DNA from: Candidatus Thiosymbion ectosymbiont of Catanema sp. Cochon2018 | GTDB taxonomy: Bacteria > Pseudomonadota > Gammaproteobacteria > Chromatiales > Chromatiaceae | Assembly (NCBI GenBank): GCA_011392765.1 | Contig: WYCW01000001.1 | Coordinates: 434,001-498,000 of the forward strand | DNA length: 64,000 nucleotides | Direction: 5' to 3' | Part shown: in pieces, positions 51,044 to 60,933 of the stretch | Numbering within the stretch: position 1 is the first letter of the stretch | How the letters are laid out: every line of letters begins with the position of its first letter | Notes under the pieces: model-generated | The model's database searches: none | Told to the model about the DNA's origin: nothing | The model's input: only the letters and a program-made list of their open reading frames with translations | Program-made: the position numbers and the translations under genes

Positions 51044-51550
51044 TCCGATCGTTTATCGACGCTGGACCGTAGCATTGGGTTGTCTGCAGCCGATTATTAT
51101 GTGACTTTTGCGCTCAACGGAAAACGTTCTGGATGTTCAATTATTTCCTGAGACAAATCTACGTCGATGTCGGGCCAGCCAGATTGATGGGCACGCTTCG
51201 CTGTGTGCCTGTTATCAAGCCGCCACAGTTTGTAATCCCCCACAGAATGAACAAAGCCCTGGAACATCTTTCCGGGCGCTTGCTTTGCCCATCCTACGTG
51301 CATTGAAAGCAAGAAAATCCTGTTAATCCTGAAAATCTTGTTAATCCTGTCCTATTGGAATTTTGCAATGAACATTCAGAACAGGATCACTTTCGAACCA
51401 AGCCTCAGAGCCTGTCTAAAAAGGCAGTCTCTTAGTATCCCTTTGTGGCTTTGTGCCTTTGTGTGATGTTCTTCATTTCTCACACAAAGCCACGAAGACA
51501 CAAAGAATTTTTGATTTTTAAAATCAATACGTTAGTTTTTAGACAGCCTC

Positions 51551-51847
51551 TCAGGCCCCACCGCCGAAGTCGATGTCATGGCCCGGTTGCAATCGCACAT
51601 AGGCCTTGCGCCAGCTCGGTCGTTTGCCTTGTTTCTGCCGGAAGCGCTTGCGCTTGCCCTTTACGTTGAGCACCTGGACCCGGTCGACTTTGACGTCGAA
51701 CATGAGCTCGACGGCCCGGCCGATCTCGCGCTTGTCGGCGTCCGGGGCAACCCGAAATACATGCTGATTACCCGTCTCCGTGGCGATGGTGGCCTTCTCG
51801 GAGATGATCGGACTCAGCAATACCTGCATCAAGCGCTCCCGGTTCAT
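51551..51847 (-). CDS. rplW: 50S ribosomal protein L23
   Basis: [61 protein letters not shown]. Confidence 0.98.
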   Translation of the reverse strand: MNRERLMQVLLSPIISEKATIATETGNQHVFRVAPDADKREIGRAVELMFDVKVDRVQVLNVKGKRKRFRQKQGKRPSWRKAYVRLQPGHDIDFGGGA

Positions 51848-52452
51848 GCCAATCGCTCCTCCAGCTTGCGGACCGCATCCTCGGTCAGGACCAGCTTGTC
51901 GAACGCGATCATGCTCACCGGATCGATCTCCTGGGCCGTCATTACGTCTACGGCGGCGAGATTGCGCGCCGCCAGGAACAGGGACTCGTTGAAATCCGCG
52001 GTCACGAGCAAGGCGTCCGCGACTCCCAACTCTCGGAGCTTCTGCACCAATTCCTTGGTTTTAGGCGCCGCCAGTTTGAGCTCGGGCACTAGCAGCAGAC
52101 GCTCCTGCCGCGCCAACTCCGAAAGGATCGAGCGGACGGCGCCTCGATACATCTTGCGGTTCACTTTTTGGGACCAATCCCTTGGTTGGGCAGCAAAGGT
52201 CACGCCGCCGCCGCGCCAGATGGGGCTGCGCGTGGTGCCGGCTCGGGCGCGGCCGGTCCCCTTTTGACGGTAGGGCTTGGCGCCGCCGCCCCGGACCGCG
52301 GAGCGGTTTTTCTGGGCCTTGGTGCCCGCGCGCGCGCGTGCCAGGTAGGCGGTCACCACCTGGTGGATCAGGCCAGGCCTGTACTTGGCGCCGAACACCT
52401 GGTCCGAAACCTGCAAACCGGCACTGCCGTCGTTGTGAATCGAGAGCTCCAT
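51844..52452 (-). CDS. rplD: 50S ribosomal protein L4
   Basis: [58 protein letters not shown]. Confidence 0.98.
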   Translation of the reverse strand: MELSIHNDGSAGLQVSDQVFGAKYRPGLIHQVVTAYLARARAGTKAQKNRSAVRGGGAKPYRQKGTGRARAGTTRSPIWRGGGVTFAAQPRDWSQKVNRKMYRGAVRSILSELARQERLLLVPELKLAAPKTKELVQKLRELGVADALLVTADFNESLFLAARNLAAVDVMTAQEIDPVSMIAFDKLVLTEDAVRKLEERLA

Positions 52453-52587
52453 GTCCGCTCAACTCTTATTTTTGGTAGTGAGTAGTGAGTAGTGATTAGT
52501 TGGCCTGGTCACGACTATTGGGAAATATAAGCTCGGGCGGTATCGGGCCAGGGTTGGCGGCGAGTCTTCGCCCCACTAATCACTACC

Positions 52588-53232
52588 TCATTTTTTATGC
52601 TTGACGGACGGGAGCACGATCAACCGTCCCCCGACCGGACCCGGAACCCCGCCTTTTATCAGGAGCAGGTTGCGGTCGGTATCGACTTGTACCACTTCGA
52701 GGTTTTGTTGGCAGCGGTTGACGTTGCCCATCTGACCGGCCATCCGCTTGCCTTTAAAGACGCGCCCAGGGGTCTGACACTGACCGATCGAGCCCGGCGC
52801 ACGATGGGAGATGGAGTTGCCGTGACTGTTGTCCTGGCCCCGGAAGTTGTGGCGGCGGATGCCGCCCGCGAATCCCCGTCCCTTGGACACTCCACGCACA
52901 TCGACCTTTTGCCCGACCGCGAACCTATCGACCTTGATCTCCTGACCGGCGGCGAGTTCGTCGCCCTCGTTTTTACCGAGACGGAATTCCCCCAGCGTAT
53001 TCCCGGCCTCTACCCCCGCCTTGCGGAAATGACCTGCCGCCGGTTGGTTGACGCGCGACGCCTTGCGTGTACCGACGGTCACCTGCACCGCCCGGTAGCC
53101 GTCGTTGTCTTCGGTCTTGACCTGAGTTACGCGATTCGGCGGTACCTCGATGACCGTTACGGGGACGGTGATACCTTCCTCGGTGAAGATCCGGGTCATG
53201 CCCGCCTTGCGTCCGATCACACCCATCGTCAT
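52588..53232 (-). CDS. rplC: 50S ribosomal protein L3
   Basis: [49 protein letters not shown]. Confidence 0.98.
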   Translation of the reverse strand: MTMGVIGRKAGMTRIFTEEGITVPVTVIEVPPNRVTQVKTEDNDGYRAVQVTVGTRKASRVNQPAAGHFRKAGVEAGNTLGEFRLGKNEGDELAAGQEIKVDRFAVGQKVDVRGVSKGRGFAGGIRRHNFRGQDNSHGNSISHRAPGSIGQCQTPGRVFKGKRMAGQMGNVNRCQQNLEVVQVDTDRNLLLIKGGVPGPVGGRLIVLPSVKHKK

Positions 53233-53319
53233 GGTCGTTTCCTCAGCTCAATCCTCTAGTACAGCAGTGCCTAAGTACCGATAACATCGGTTCGGTTCTT
53301 TCGTGAGGAATTTCTTTTG

Positions 53320-53435
53320 CCGCAAATGAACGCGAATGAACGCAAATCGGTCGCAATCGGCTCGTCATCCTCGACGGTTCTTAACCTTATTGCATTTATT
53401 TGCGTCCATTTACGTTGATTTGCGGCTAATTTTTC
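53320..53435. repeat. tttgcgttcatttgcgg palindrome
   Basis: gccgcaaatgaacgcgaatgaacgcaaatcgg...tttatttgcgtccatttacgttgatttgcggctaa; near-identical block at 8040-8148. Confidence 0.8.
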
Positions 53436-53483
53436 CGTGAAGAGCTTGCCCGTTCAATGTTATCGATAGTTGAGAGCATCTTA

Positions 53484-53795
53484 CTAGCTCAGTTTGATCT
53501 GCACATCCACCCCGGCCGCCAGATCCAGCTTCATCAAGGCATCCACTGTCTTGTCGGTGGGATCGACAATGTCCATCAGGCGCTTGTGGGTCCGCAGCTC
53601 ATATTGGTCCCGGGCGTCTTTGTTGACATGGGGCGAGATCAGCACGGTAAAACGCTCCTTCTTGGACGGCAGCGGCACCGGCCCACGAACCTGCGCCCCG
53701 GTCCGTTTCGCCGTATCGACGATCTCCCGTGCCGACTGGTCGATCAGCCGGTGATCGAACGCCTTGAGACGGATCCGAATTCTTTGGTTTGCCAT
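53484..53795 (-). CDS. rpsJ: 30S ribosomal protein S10
   Basis: [52 protein letters not shown]. Confidence 0.98.
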   Translation of the reverse strand: MANQRIRIRLKAFDHRLIDQSAREIVDTAKRTGAQVRGPVPLPSKKERFTVLISPHVNKDARDQYELRTHKRLMDIVDPTDKTVDALMKLDLAAGVDVQIKLS

Positions 53796-53869
53796 TTAGT
53801 TCACTTTTTTCACTCGGCAGAAGCGGGACTTTCGCGCTCCTGCCAGACCTTCTCGAATCCGGCATAGAA

Positions 53870-54083
53870 CCACTGATTAACACCGATAGACACGGATGAA
53901 TTCATAATATAATTCGTGTTTCGGGCCGGTGATTTTCAGGTACCGGAACCAATCCGTGTCTATCCGTGTTCAACTGATTAACACCGATAGACACGGATGA
54001 ATTCATAATATAATTCGTGTTTCGGGCCAGTGATTCTCAGGTACCTGAACCAATCCGTGTCTATTCGTGTTCATCCGTGGTTC
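53870..54083. repeat. two tandem copies of a gattaacaccgatagacacggatgaattcataatataattcgtg...ccgtgtctatccgtgttca element
   Basis: copy 1 53872-53972, copy 2 53970-54075; nearly identical; related block at 42357-42513. Confidence 0.88.
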
Positions 54084-54100
54084 TTCGATGCGGTTCGTCC

Positions 54101-55291
54101 TTACTCGATGATCTTGGCGACCACCCCGGCACCGACCGTTCTCCCGCCCTCGCGCACCGCAAACCGCAGCCCTTCTTCCATGGCGATCGGCGCAATCAGC
54201 TTGACGGTCATCTTTACGTTGTCTCCCGGCATGACCATCTCGACCCCTTCCGGTAGCTCGCACGCTCCCGTTACATCCGTGGTCCGAAAGTAGAACTGCG
54301 GTCGGTAGCCTTTGAAGAAGGGGGTGTGACGACCGCCCTCGTCCTTGCTCAACACGTACACCTCGCCCTCGAAGTGGGTGTGCGGGGTGATGCTCCCAGG
54401 CTTGGCCAACACTTGACCACGTTCGACTTCGTCCCGCTTGGTGCCGCGCAGTAAGATCCCTACGTTGTCTCCCGCCTGCCCCTGGTCGAGCAGCTTGCGG
54501 AACATTTCGACTCCGGTGCAGGTGGTCTTGGCGGTCTCTTTGATGCCGACGATTTCGACTTCTTCGCCAACCTTGATTATGCCCCGCTCGACCCGTCCCG
54601 TCACTACTGTGCCACGACCCGAGATCGAGAAGACGTCTTCGATCGGCATCAGGTACGGCTGGTCAATGTCTCGCTCCGGCTCCGGGATGTAGCTGTCCAT
54701 GGCTTCGATCAACTTGTAGATGGACTGGATGCCCAGCTCGCTGTCATCGCCTTCCAGCGCCTGCAGCGCCGAGCCGGTGATGATCGGGGTGTCGTCGCCC
54801 GGAAACTCGTAGCTGTCCAAGAGCTCCCGGACCTCCAGTTCCACCAGCTCCAACAGTTCTTCGTCGTCTACCATGTCGGCCTTGTTCAGGTAGACGACGA
54901 TGTAGGGCACTCCGACCTGGCGCGCAAGCAGGATGTGCTCGCGGGTCTGCGGCATCGGGCCGTCGGCGGCGGAGACGACCAGGATGGCCCCGTCCATCTG
55001 CGCTGCGCCAGTGATCATGTTCTTGACATAATCAGCATGGCCCGGACAGTCCACGTGGGCATAGTGCCGCGCCTCGCTCTCGTACTCGACGTGGGCGGTG
55101 GCGATGGTGATGCCGCGCTCGCGTTCTTCCGGGGCGTTGTCGATCTGGTCGAAGGCCTTGACTTCGCCCCCGTATTTGGCGGCCATCACTTTGGTGATCG
55201 CTGCCGTCAGCGTTGTCTTGCCATGGTCTACGTGGCCGATCGTCCCCACGTTGACGTGCGGTTTGGTGCGTTCGAATTTCTCTTTGGACAT
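54101..55291 (-). CDS. tuf: elongation factor Tu
   Basis: [63 protein letters not shown]. Confidence 0.98.
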   Translation of the reverse strand: MSKEKFERTKPHVNVGTIGHVDHGKTTLTAAITKVMAAKYGGEVKAFDQIDNAPEERERGITIATAHVEYESEARHYAHVDCPGHADYVKNMITGAAQMDGAILVVSAADGPMPQTREHILLARQVGVPYIVVYLNKADMVDDEELLELVELEVRELLDSYEFPGDDTPIITGSALQALEGDDSELGIQSIYKLIEAMDSYIPEPERDIDQPYLMPIEDVFSISGRGTVVTGRVERGIIKVGEEVEIVGIKETAKTTCTGVEMFRKLLDQGQAGDNVGILLRGTKRDEVERGQVLAKPGSITPHTHFEGEVYVLSKDEGGRHTPFFKGYRPQFYFRTTDVTGACELPEGVEMVMPGDNVKMTVKLIAPIAMEEGLRFAVREGGRTVGAGVVAKIIE

Positions 55292-55361
55292 GGACCCTTC
55301 TCCCCAAAATACCGAATGCCGTACCCTGCGCTGTTCAGCATGCAACCTAAGAGGGTAAATC

Positions 55362-55437
55362 TGGAGCCCATGACCGGAATCGAACCGGTGACCTCACCCT
55401 TACCAAGGGTGTGCTCTACCGACTGAGCTACATGGGC
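55362..55437 (-). tRNA. tRNA-Thr (anticodon GGT), CCA encoded
   Basis: reverse strand gcccatgtagctcagtcggtagagcacacccttggtaagggtgaggtcaccggttcgaatccggtcatgggctcca. Confidence 0.95.
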
Positions 55438-55457
55438 GTGCCTGACTCTTTTTCACC

Positions 55458-55531
55458 TGGAGCGGGTGATGGGAGTCGAACCCACGCCATCAGCTTGGAA
55501 GGCTGAGGTTCTACCGTTGAACTACACCCGC
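55458..55531 (-). tRNA. tRNA-Gly (anticodon TCC), CCA encoded
   Basis: reverse strand gcgggtgtagttcaacggtagaacctcagccttccaagctgatggcgtgggttcgactcccatcacccgctcca. Confidence 0.95.
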
Positions 55532-55579
55532 TTACTTAATGAATCACTGGGCGACGATCCGCCCTATCCCCAGCCGAAC

Positions 55580-55664
55580 TGGTGGAGGGGGGAGGATTCG
55601 AACCTCCGAAGGCTGAGCCGTCAGATTTACAGTCTGATCCCTTTGACCACTCGGGAACCCCTCC
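55580..55664 (-). tRNA. tRNA-Tyr (anticodon GTA), CCA encoded
   Basis: reverse strand ggaggggttcccgagtggtcaaagggatcagactgtaaatctgacggctcagccttcgaaggttcgaatcctcccccctccacca. Confidence 0.95.
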
Positions 55665-55747
55665 GCAACGAGCTAATTACTATACAAAACTTGGTTATTT
55701 CCTGTCAAACAGGCAAAGCTCATACAAGCTTTGTCTAACCTACTGTA

Positions 55748-55846
55748 GGCCAGTTTGAAAAATACGCTTTTCGCCAACAGCACACTTGGACAATCAATGA
55801 CTTAGATTCGCTCGATTGGTGAAAGCACCTATTTTTCAAGGTGCCC
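55748..55846. mobile_element. 99-bp MITE, GGGCAC..GTGCCC family, TSD TGTA
   Basis: tgta|ggccagtttgaaaaatacg...cctatttttcaaggtgccc|tgta. Confidence 0.87.
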
Positions 55847-55874
55847 TGTAGTTGGCCGGGGTACATGCTTACAT

Positions 55875-56945
55875 TCATTGTCCCTGTGCCGGGGGCGACT
55901 CATGGTGCGGCCAGACACTGATAACGGCCTGCACCAGGGTCGCCAGCGGAATGGCGAAGAAGACCCCCCAGAAACCCCACAGCCCCCCGAATACCAGGAT
56001 GGCCACGATGATGGCCACCGGATGCAGATCGACCACCTCTGAAAACAGCAAGGGCACCAGGACATTTCCGTCCAGGGCCTGAATGAGGAGGTAAGTTCCC
56101 CCCAACCAGGCGAATTGGGAGGTCCAGCCCCATTGAAACCAAGCGATCAGCAATACCGGCAGTGTTACCACGGAGGCCCCGACGTAGGGGACGATGACCG
56201 ACAACCCCACGAGCATGCCCAGCAGCATGGCGTAGTTGAGCCCGAAGGCGTAAAAGGTAGTGAAGCTTACCGCCCAGACGATCAGGATTTCCCAGAACTT
56301 GCCGCGCACATAGTTGGACATCTGACGGTCCACATCCCGCCACACGGTCCCCGCAATCCTGCGGTGCTTGGGTAGATAACGCTTGAACCAGTCGAGAATC
56401 AGGTCCCGGTCCTTGAGGAAGAAGAATACCAGGAGCGGCACCAGGATGATGTAGACCAGCAGGGTGATGATATCGACCACGGAGGCGAGCGACCAGGAGA
56501 GGACCTGCTGGCCGAAGCTGGCGATCTCGGCATGAATGGTACTGATCACTGCTTGGATCTGTTGGGGGGAAACGATATCCGGATAGTGTTGCGGCAACTC
56601 CATCAGCGCTTTTTGCCCCACGGAGATCATGCGGGGAAACTGCTGCACCAAGTCCGTCACCTGCCGGGAGACCAGCGGCATGATCCCGAACAGGACCAGC
56701 CCTACAAAAACGATGAAGAGGCTATAGACAACAGCCACGCTCGGGAAACGGCGCCAACCGTGCCGCTCCAGGAAAGAGACCAGGCCTTCCAGAAGATAGG
56801 CGATGACGATGCTGGCCAAGACCGGGCCCAGCATCTCGCCCATGGTGAGCACGACGGCGAATCCGACCAGCAGGAAGACCGCCAGGGAGACGAGCTGGGG
56901 GTCGGAGAAATAGCGGCGGAACCAGTCGGCAAGGACCTGCATCAC
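55875..56945 (-). CDS. AI-2E family transporter (PerM-like)
   Basis: 356 aa multi-TM; VPYVGASVVTLPVLLIAWFQWGWTSQFAWLGGTYLLIQALDGNVLVPLLFSEVVDLHPVAII. Confidence 0.92.
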   Translation of the reverse strand: MMQVLADWFRRYFSDPQLVSLAVFLLVGFAVVLTMGEMLGPVLASIVIAYLLEGLVSFLERHGWRRFPSVAVVYSLFIVFVGLVLFGIMPLVSRQVTDLVQQFPRMISVGQKALMELPQHYPDIVSPQQIQAVISTIHAEIASFGQQVLSWSLASVVDIITLLVYIILVPLLVFFFLKDRDLILDWFKRYLPKHRRIAGTVWRDVDRQMSNYVRGKFWEILIVWAVSFTTFYAFGLNYAMLLGMLVGLSVIVPYVGASVVTLPVLLIAWFQWGWTSQFAWLGGTYLLIQALDGNVLVPLLFSEVVDLHPVAIIVAILVFGGLWGFWGVFFAIPLATLVQAVISVWPHHESPPAQGQ

Positions 56946-56953
56946 GGAACGGC

Positions 56954-57343
56954 TCAGGTATCTTTGGGTGTTTTCTCTTCCCGATACTCGGCATAGCGTC
57001 GGGCGAAGAGGTCCTCCAGCTCATCGATCACCTCGGCTGCCGGGCGCCCCTGCAGAACATGGGCGCCCATCAGAGAAGAGGTGTCATTGAGCATGGCACC
57101 GCGATCGAGCATGTAATACTTACGTGAAAGCCGTTTGATGGCGCCCACCACACTCTCTTCCCGGGGGCGTGGGATCGATGCCGGCTCCAATGGCTCCGAT
57201 GCTTCCGGCACGTGCGCGGCGCCCCGCGACGCCAAAAATTCTCCGAAGGCGAGCAGTGTCTCCTGATCCGCCGGCGCCAGCGAACGATAGAACTTGATCA
57301 ATCGGCGTTCGCCGTTGCGACCGCCACCCTGAGCCCGGCTCAC
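56954..57343 (-). CDS. hypothetical protein
   Basis: 129 aa; LIKFYRSLAPADQETLLAFGEFLASR..IKRLSRKYYMLDRGAMLNDTSSLMGAHVLQGRPAAEVIDELEDLFARRY. Confidence 0.75.
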   Translation of the reverse strand: MSRAQGGGRNGERRLIKFYRSLAPADQETLLAFGEFLASRGAAHVPEASEPLEPASIPRPREESVVGAIKRLSRKYYMLDRGAMLNDTSSLMGAHVLQGRPAAEVIDELEDLFARRYAEYREEKTPKDT

Positions 57344-58267
57344 CTATCTCCTCTCCCCGGCGCCGGCACCCTGGGCGTCGTCACAATAACTACGTGCAAA
57401 CTTGAGCAATTCTTCCATGGCACGCAAACGGAATTTCTGTTTCTGGTGCACGAAAGAGAAAGGTCGGTCCAGGGGTGGGTCCAGGTACAATTCCACGAGT
57501 GTGTTCAGCTGCAGCTCCTTCCGAATCGTAGCCCGGGAGAGCACGGATACGCCCATACCCGCCTCCACGGCACCTTTCACCGCTTCGGGGCTGCCCAGCT
57601 CCATGGCGATCTTCAAGGCAGCACCGCTGTGCTTCAACTGGCGCAGGTAATCGTTGATGACATCGCGGGTTCCGGACCCCTCCTCCCGACAGATGAACGG
57701 ATATTCCAGCAACTCGGAGAACTCGACCGTACCTTTTTCCGCCAGCGGATGACCCGGCGGAACGATCGCAACCAGTTGGTCGCGCCTGCAGTTCTCCACG
57801 ACCAGATTCTTGTTGCCGACGGGGGATTCCACGACCCCCAAGTCGATGATGTTATTCTCCACCATGGACACGACGCCTTCGCTGTTGGAGACCTTCAGGT
57901 GGATGGTGATCTCCGGGTAATTCTCCTTGAAGTCCCCGAGGAGGGCCGGCAGCATGTACTCGGCGATCGTGGTACTCGCCCCGATGGTGAGCGTACCGCT
58001 GATATCCCCCGTCATCTCACGGATCGCCCGCTCCATCTCCGAGTAGAACTCGAAGATGCGATCCGCATACTCATAGACCTTCTTGCCCGCATCGGTCAGG
58101 CTGATACGGTTGTGGGTGCGGTCGAAAAGTCGAGTATTGAAATACTCTTCCAACTGCCGTACCTGGAAAGTCACTGCCGGCTGCGTCATGTGCAGTGTTT
58201 CTGCGGCCTTGGTGAAGCTCAGCAACCGTGCGACCGTATGAAAAACCTGTAGTCTCCGGTCTGCCAT
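57344..58267 (-). CDS. LysR family transcriptional regulator
   Basis: LQVFHTVARLLSFTKAAETLHMTQPAVTFQVRQLEEYFNTRLFDR HTH and substrate domain. Confidence 0.95.
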   Translation of the reverse strand: MADRRLQVFHTVARLLSFTKAAETLHMTQPAVTFQVRQLEEYFNTRLFDRTHNRISLTDAGKKVYEYADRIFEFYSEMERAIREMTGDISGTLTIGASTTIAEYMLPALLGDFKENYPEITIHLKVSNSEGVVSMVENNIIDLGVVESPVGNKNLVVENCRRDQLVAIVPPGHPLAEKGTVEFSELLEYPFICREEGSGTRDVINDYLRQLKHSGAALKIAMELGSPEAVKGAVEAGMGVSVLSRATIRKELQLNTLVELYLDPPLDRPFSFVHQKQKFRLRAMEELLKFARSYCDDAQGAGAGERR

Positions 58268-58535
58268 GAGGACAAGCCCTGCAAGATACCCAAATAAAAA
58301 AACTTTATATCACAAAGCCCAACCCTTAGGAAGTCTGAGTGGGTAGGCTGGGTTGAGGTACGAAACCCGGCTATCCGTGCTGGGAAAAACTACGAATCGC
58401 GCGAATCAACGCGAAATTGTCATCCCGAACCGAAAGGAGAGATCTTTATCGTGCCTTTCGTGGTTTTTCATCATGGGTTCCACAACAAAAACGCCGCCTG
58501 GAGGCGGCGTTGTTCTTGGGGGCCCTGCGGCCGGA

Positions 58536-59015
58536 TCAGATATAGAGGCAGATATCGCTGTCTCCGGCAAACTCGAAGAAGGCCGCCGCACCCGCATACT
58601 CGATACCGTCGATGAATGCCGTGCGCTCCATATCGAAGAGATCGACCGTCATCTGGCAGGCAACCAGCTTGACCTCCGCCTCGATGCACAGCTCGCGCAG
58701 CTCTTCGATGCTGGCCACTCCCTTGGACTTCATCTTCTGCTTCATCATGGAGGTAACCATACCCTGCATGCCGGGCAGCGTCATGCCCAGCACCGGGAAC
58801 CACTTGTCCATGCCCCCCGGCATGGGCATCCCCGGATTTCCGAGTGGGGTCACCTCCAACGCCAGCTTTTTCTTGAGGAGCTGGAGCCCGTAAAAGGTAA
58901 AAAAGATCTGGGTTTCGTACCCCAACGCCGCCGCGGTGGACGCAAGGATAAAGGGTGGATAGGCCCAATCCAGCGAACCCTTGGTCGCGATGATGGCCAG
59001 TTTTTTCTCGTCCAT
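58536..59015 (-). CDS. DsrE/DsrF-like family protein (DsrE2-type)
   Basis: KKLAIIATKGSLDWAYPPFILASTAAALGYETQIFFTFYGLQLL..EVKLVACQMTVDLF. Confidence 0.9.
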   Translation of the reverse strand: MDEKKLAIIATKGSLDWAYPPFILASTAAALGYETQIFFTFYGLQLLKKKLALEVTPLGNPGMPMPGGMDKWFPVLGMTLPGMQGMVTSMMKQKMKSKGVASIEELRELCIEAEVKLVACQMTVDLFDMERTAFIDGIEYAGAAAFFEFAGDSDICLYI

Positions 59016-59071
59016 TGGCGCTCCTCTTTAAAGCCTGGTGGGTGTTTGGTGGGCCGGTAGCAACCTACGGG

Positions 59072-59302
59072 TCAGGCCTTCTTGATCAGAAAGTAGAACT
59101 TGCCACCCTCTTCCTTCGACTCCAAGAGCTCGTTTCCGGTCTGCTTGGAGAAGGCCTCGAAGTCCTTCACGGAACCTGGGTCGGTCGCGATGATGTGCAG
59201 GATTTGTCCGGCCCCCATGCTCGAGAGGGTCTTCTTCGCGCGCAGAATGGGCAAGGGACAGTTCAGGCCGCTCGCATCGAGCTCTTGATCGAAGTCTGCC
59301 AT
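59072..59302 (-). CDS. tusA: TusA family sulfurtransferase
   Basis: ADFDQELDASGLNCPLPILRAKKTLSSMGAGQILHIIATDPGS (CPxP). Confidence 0.93.
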   Translation of the reverse strand: MADFDQELDASGLNCPLPILRAKKTLSSMGAGQILHIIATDPGSVKDFEAFSKQTGNELLESKEEGGKFYFLIKKA

Positions 59303-59461
59303 GGCAAAATCTCCAAATGTTTTGGTATGTTAGAATATGAGAAAACTCAGGAGTTCTAATTTAGCCGAAACCGGAGCAAAAGGCAAACCGCCTTGATGCC
59401 GCTCCAAGGCAAGCGCATATAAATTTCCTATCGATCAACAAGTTGCTGCCTGAAATATAGG

Positions 59462-60449
59462 CTAGTGTTTCCGGTCCAGGTCGGTGACCAATAGGACCGG
59501 CATCACCTTTTCGGCCATGCGATTGAAATTGGCGATGCGACTTCGGAGATAGCCGGAGCCTTCCTTACGTAAGCGGACCTGAATGTCGCGAATACCTACC
59601 TGGTGCAACAGGGTCTCGGCGACCGCTTCGCTGAGCGCATCTTCCGTGGCAATTGCGAACGCGGTCATTTGAACAGGCCGAGGTGTTCCGCCTCCTTCGG
59701 CCGCGCCTTCGGCAACAATACTTCGGAAGGCAGCAGACCTTCGGTCAGGAGTGCCGATTCCTGTTCGTCTGGCCCACGGATCTCGGACCCATCATCCGTA
59801 GGAGTAACCAAGAGTACCGAACGACCGTCGATGGGATTGCCCAGCATTGCCTCACTGTGGGTGGTGACGAGTACCTGGCGGCGGTACTTTACCTGGCGCT
59901 TGATCCGGTCGATCAGCAATGGGATTTGGGCGACGATGGCATCATTGAGTGACAGCTCCGGCTCTTCCAGGAGGAGCATCGAATCGCCGGCCAGCAGCGC
60001 CCAGAAGAGGGCAATCAAACGCAATGTCCCATCGGGAAACTGCTCTTCGCGGTGCCAAGCACCCTGCGGGTGCCAGTGTTTATAGCGTGCTTCCAGGTGC
60101 GGTAGGCCCGTGATTTCGTCGCGTATGAAGCGAAGCTCCTGGAACCCAGGGCGTAGTCCCAGGTTTTCTGCGATTCCCCGGCTCCGCTTACCACCCGAAC
60201 CTCGATGCGGACCTCGGGATCACGGCGCGCTTGCAGGCAACGCAATTTCTTAAGGCCACCGCGTTCCGCAACTGCCTTTGAGAGGCCGCCGCCGGACGGA
60301 CTGGAGAGGGTTCGAAGAAACCTGAAGACGTCGAGAAAGTTCGACTTACCCGCGGCATTCGGGCCGATCACATAGACCGACTCGGCCAGAGCCACCTCCA
60401 CCTTGCGGAAATTGAGCCAATTCTTCAGCGCAATGTGGGTAATCCGCAT
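59462..60449 (-). pseudogene. AAA/OLD-type ATPase plus TOPRIM-like partner, fragmented
   Basis: three frames: 60015-60449 Walker A GPNAAGKSNFLDVFRFL; 59665-60024 MLLLEEPELSLND Walker B; 59462-59668 truncated partner ending VLLVTDLDRKH*. Confidence 0.75.
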
Positions 60450-60516
60450 GAGGGTCTTCTTGCTTTATCTTCCCGGATAAAGGCTTTTCTTCGGTAGAAA
60501 TGCAGAGCACAAGCCT

Positions 60517-60843
60517 TCACACCATGAGCCGGCGCGCGATCTCGAAGCCGCCCCGGGCCCAGCCGAGGATACCGCCCCGCAGATTGACGACATTGTCGAA
60601 CCCCTGCTCCATGAGATAAGCGCAGGCATGATAGGAACGGGCACCGCTGCGGCAATAGAGGATTACTTCCTTGTCTCTCGGCAGCTCCCCCATCCGCGAC
60701 GGGATCAGATGCATCGGCAGCAGCGCTGTACCCGGAATCACGCCGCTGGCAATTTCTCCCGGGGTTCGAATATCGATCAGGTGGACAGCGTCTCCCGCAG
60801 CCATCCGCGACTGCAGGGTTGCCGAATCGATTTCTTTGACCAC
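60517..60843 (-). CDS. rhodanese-like domain protein (likely GTG start)
   Basis: VVKEIDSATLQSRMAAGDAVHLIDIRTPGEIASGVIPGT..VILYCRSGARSYHACAYLMEQGFDNVVNLRGGILGW; residues upstream of VVKEID in the supplied ORF are translated repeat. Confidence 0.92.
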   Translation of the reverse strand: MVKEIDSATLQSRMAAGDAVHLIDIRTPGEIASGVIPGTALLPMHLIPSRMGELPRDKEVILYCRSGARSYHACAYLMEQGFDNVVNLRGGILGWARGGFEIARRLMV

Positions 60844-60933
60844 ACGTGACCTCTGGCGAGGATTCGCCTCAGACCGACGAGGCATGATGCCCCAAAAGTC
60901 CCTCTCTCGTAAGGCCCCATCTCCTACGCCCAA

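Noticed and set aside
51097-51312. 71-aa minus ORF with DVDLSQEIIEHPERFPLS tail
   Set aside because: First two thirds translate a dispersed repeat also at 49340-49470; only the tail might be a gene scrap, too short to call
60517-60933. Extended N-terminus of the rhodanese ORF (MGVGDGALRERDFWGIMPRRSEANPRQ)
   Set aside because: Identical in type to the translated modular repeat; the GTG at ~60843 is the more likely start
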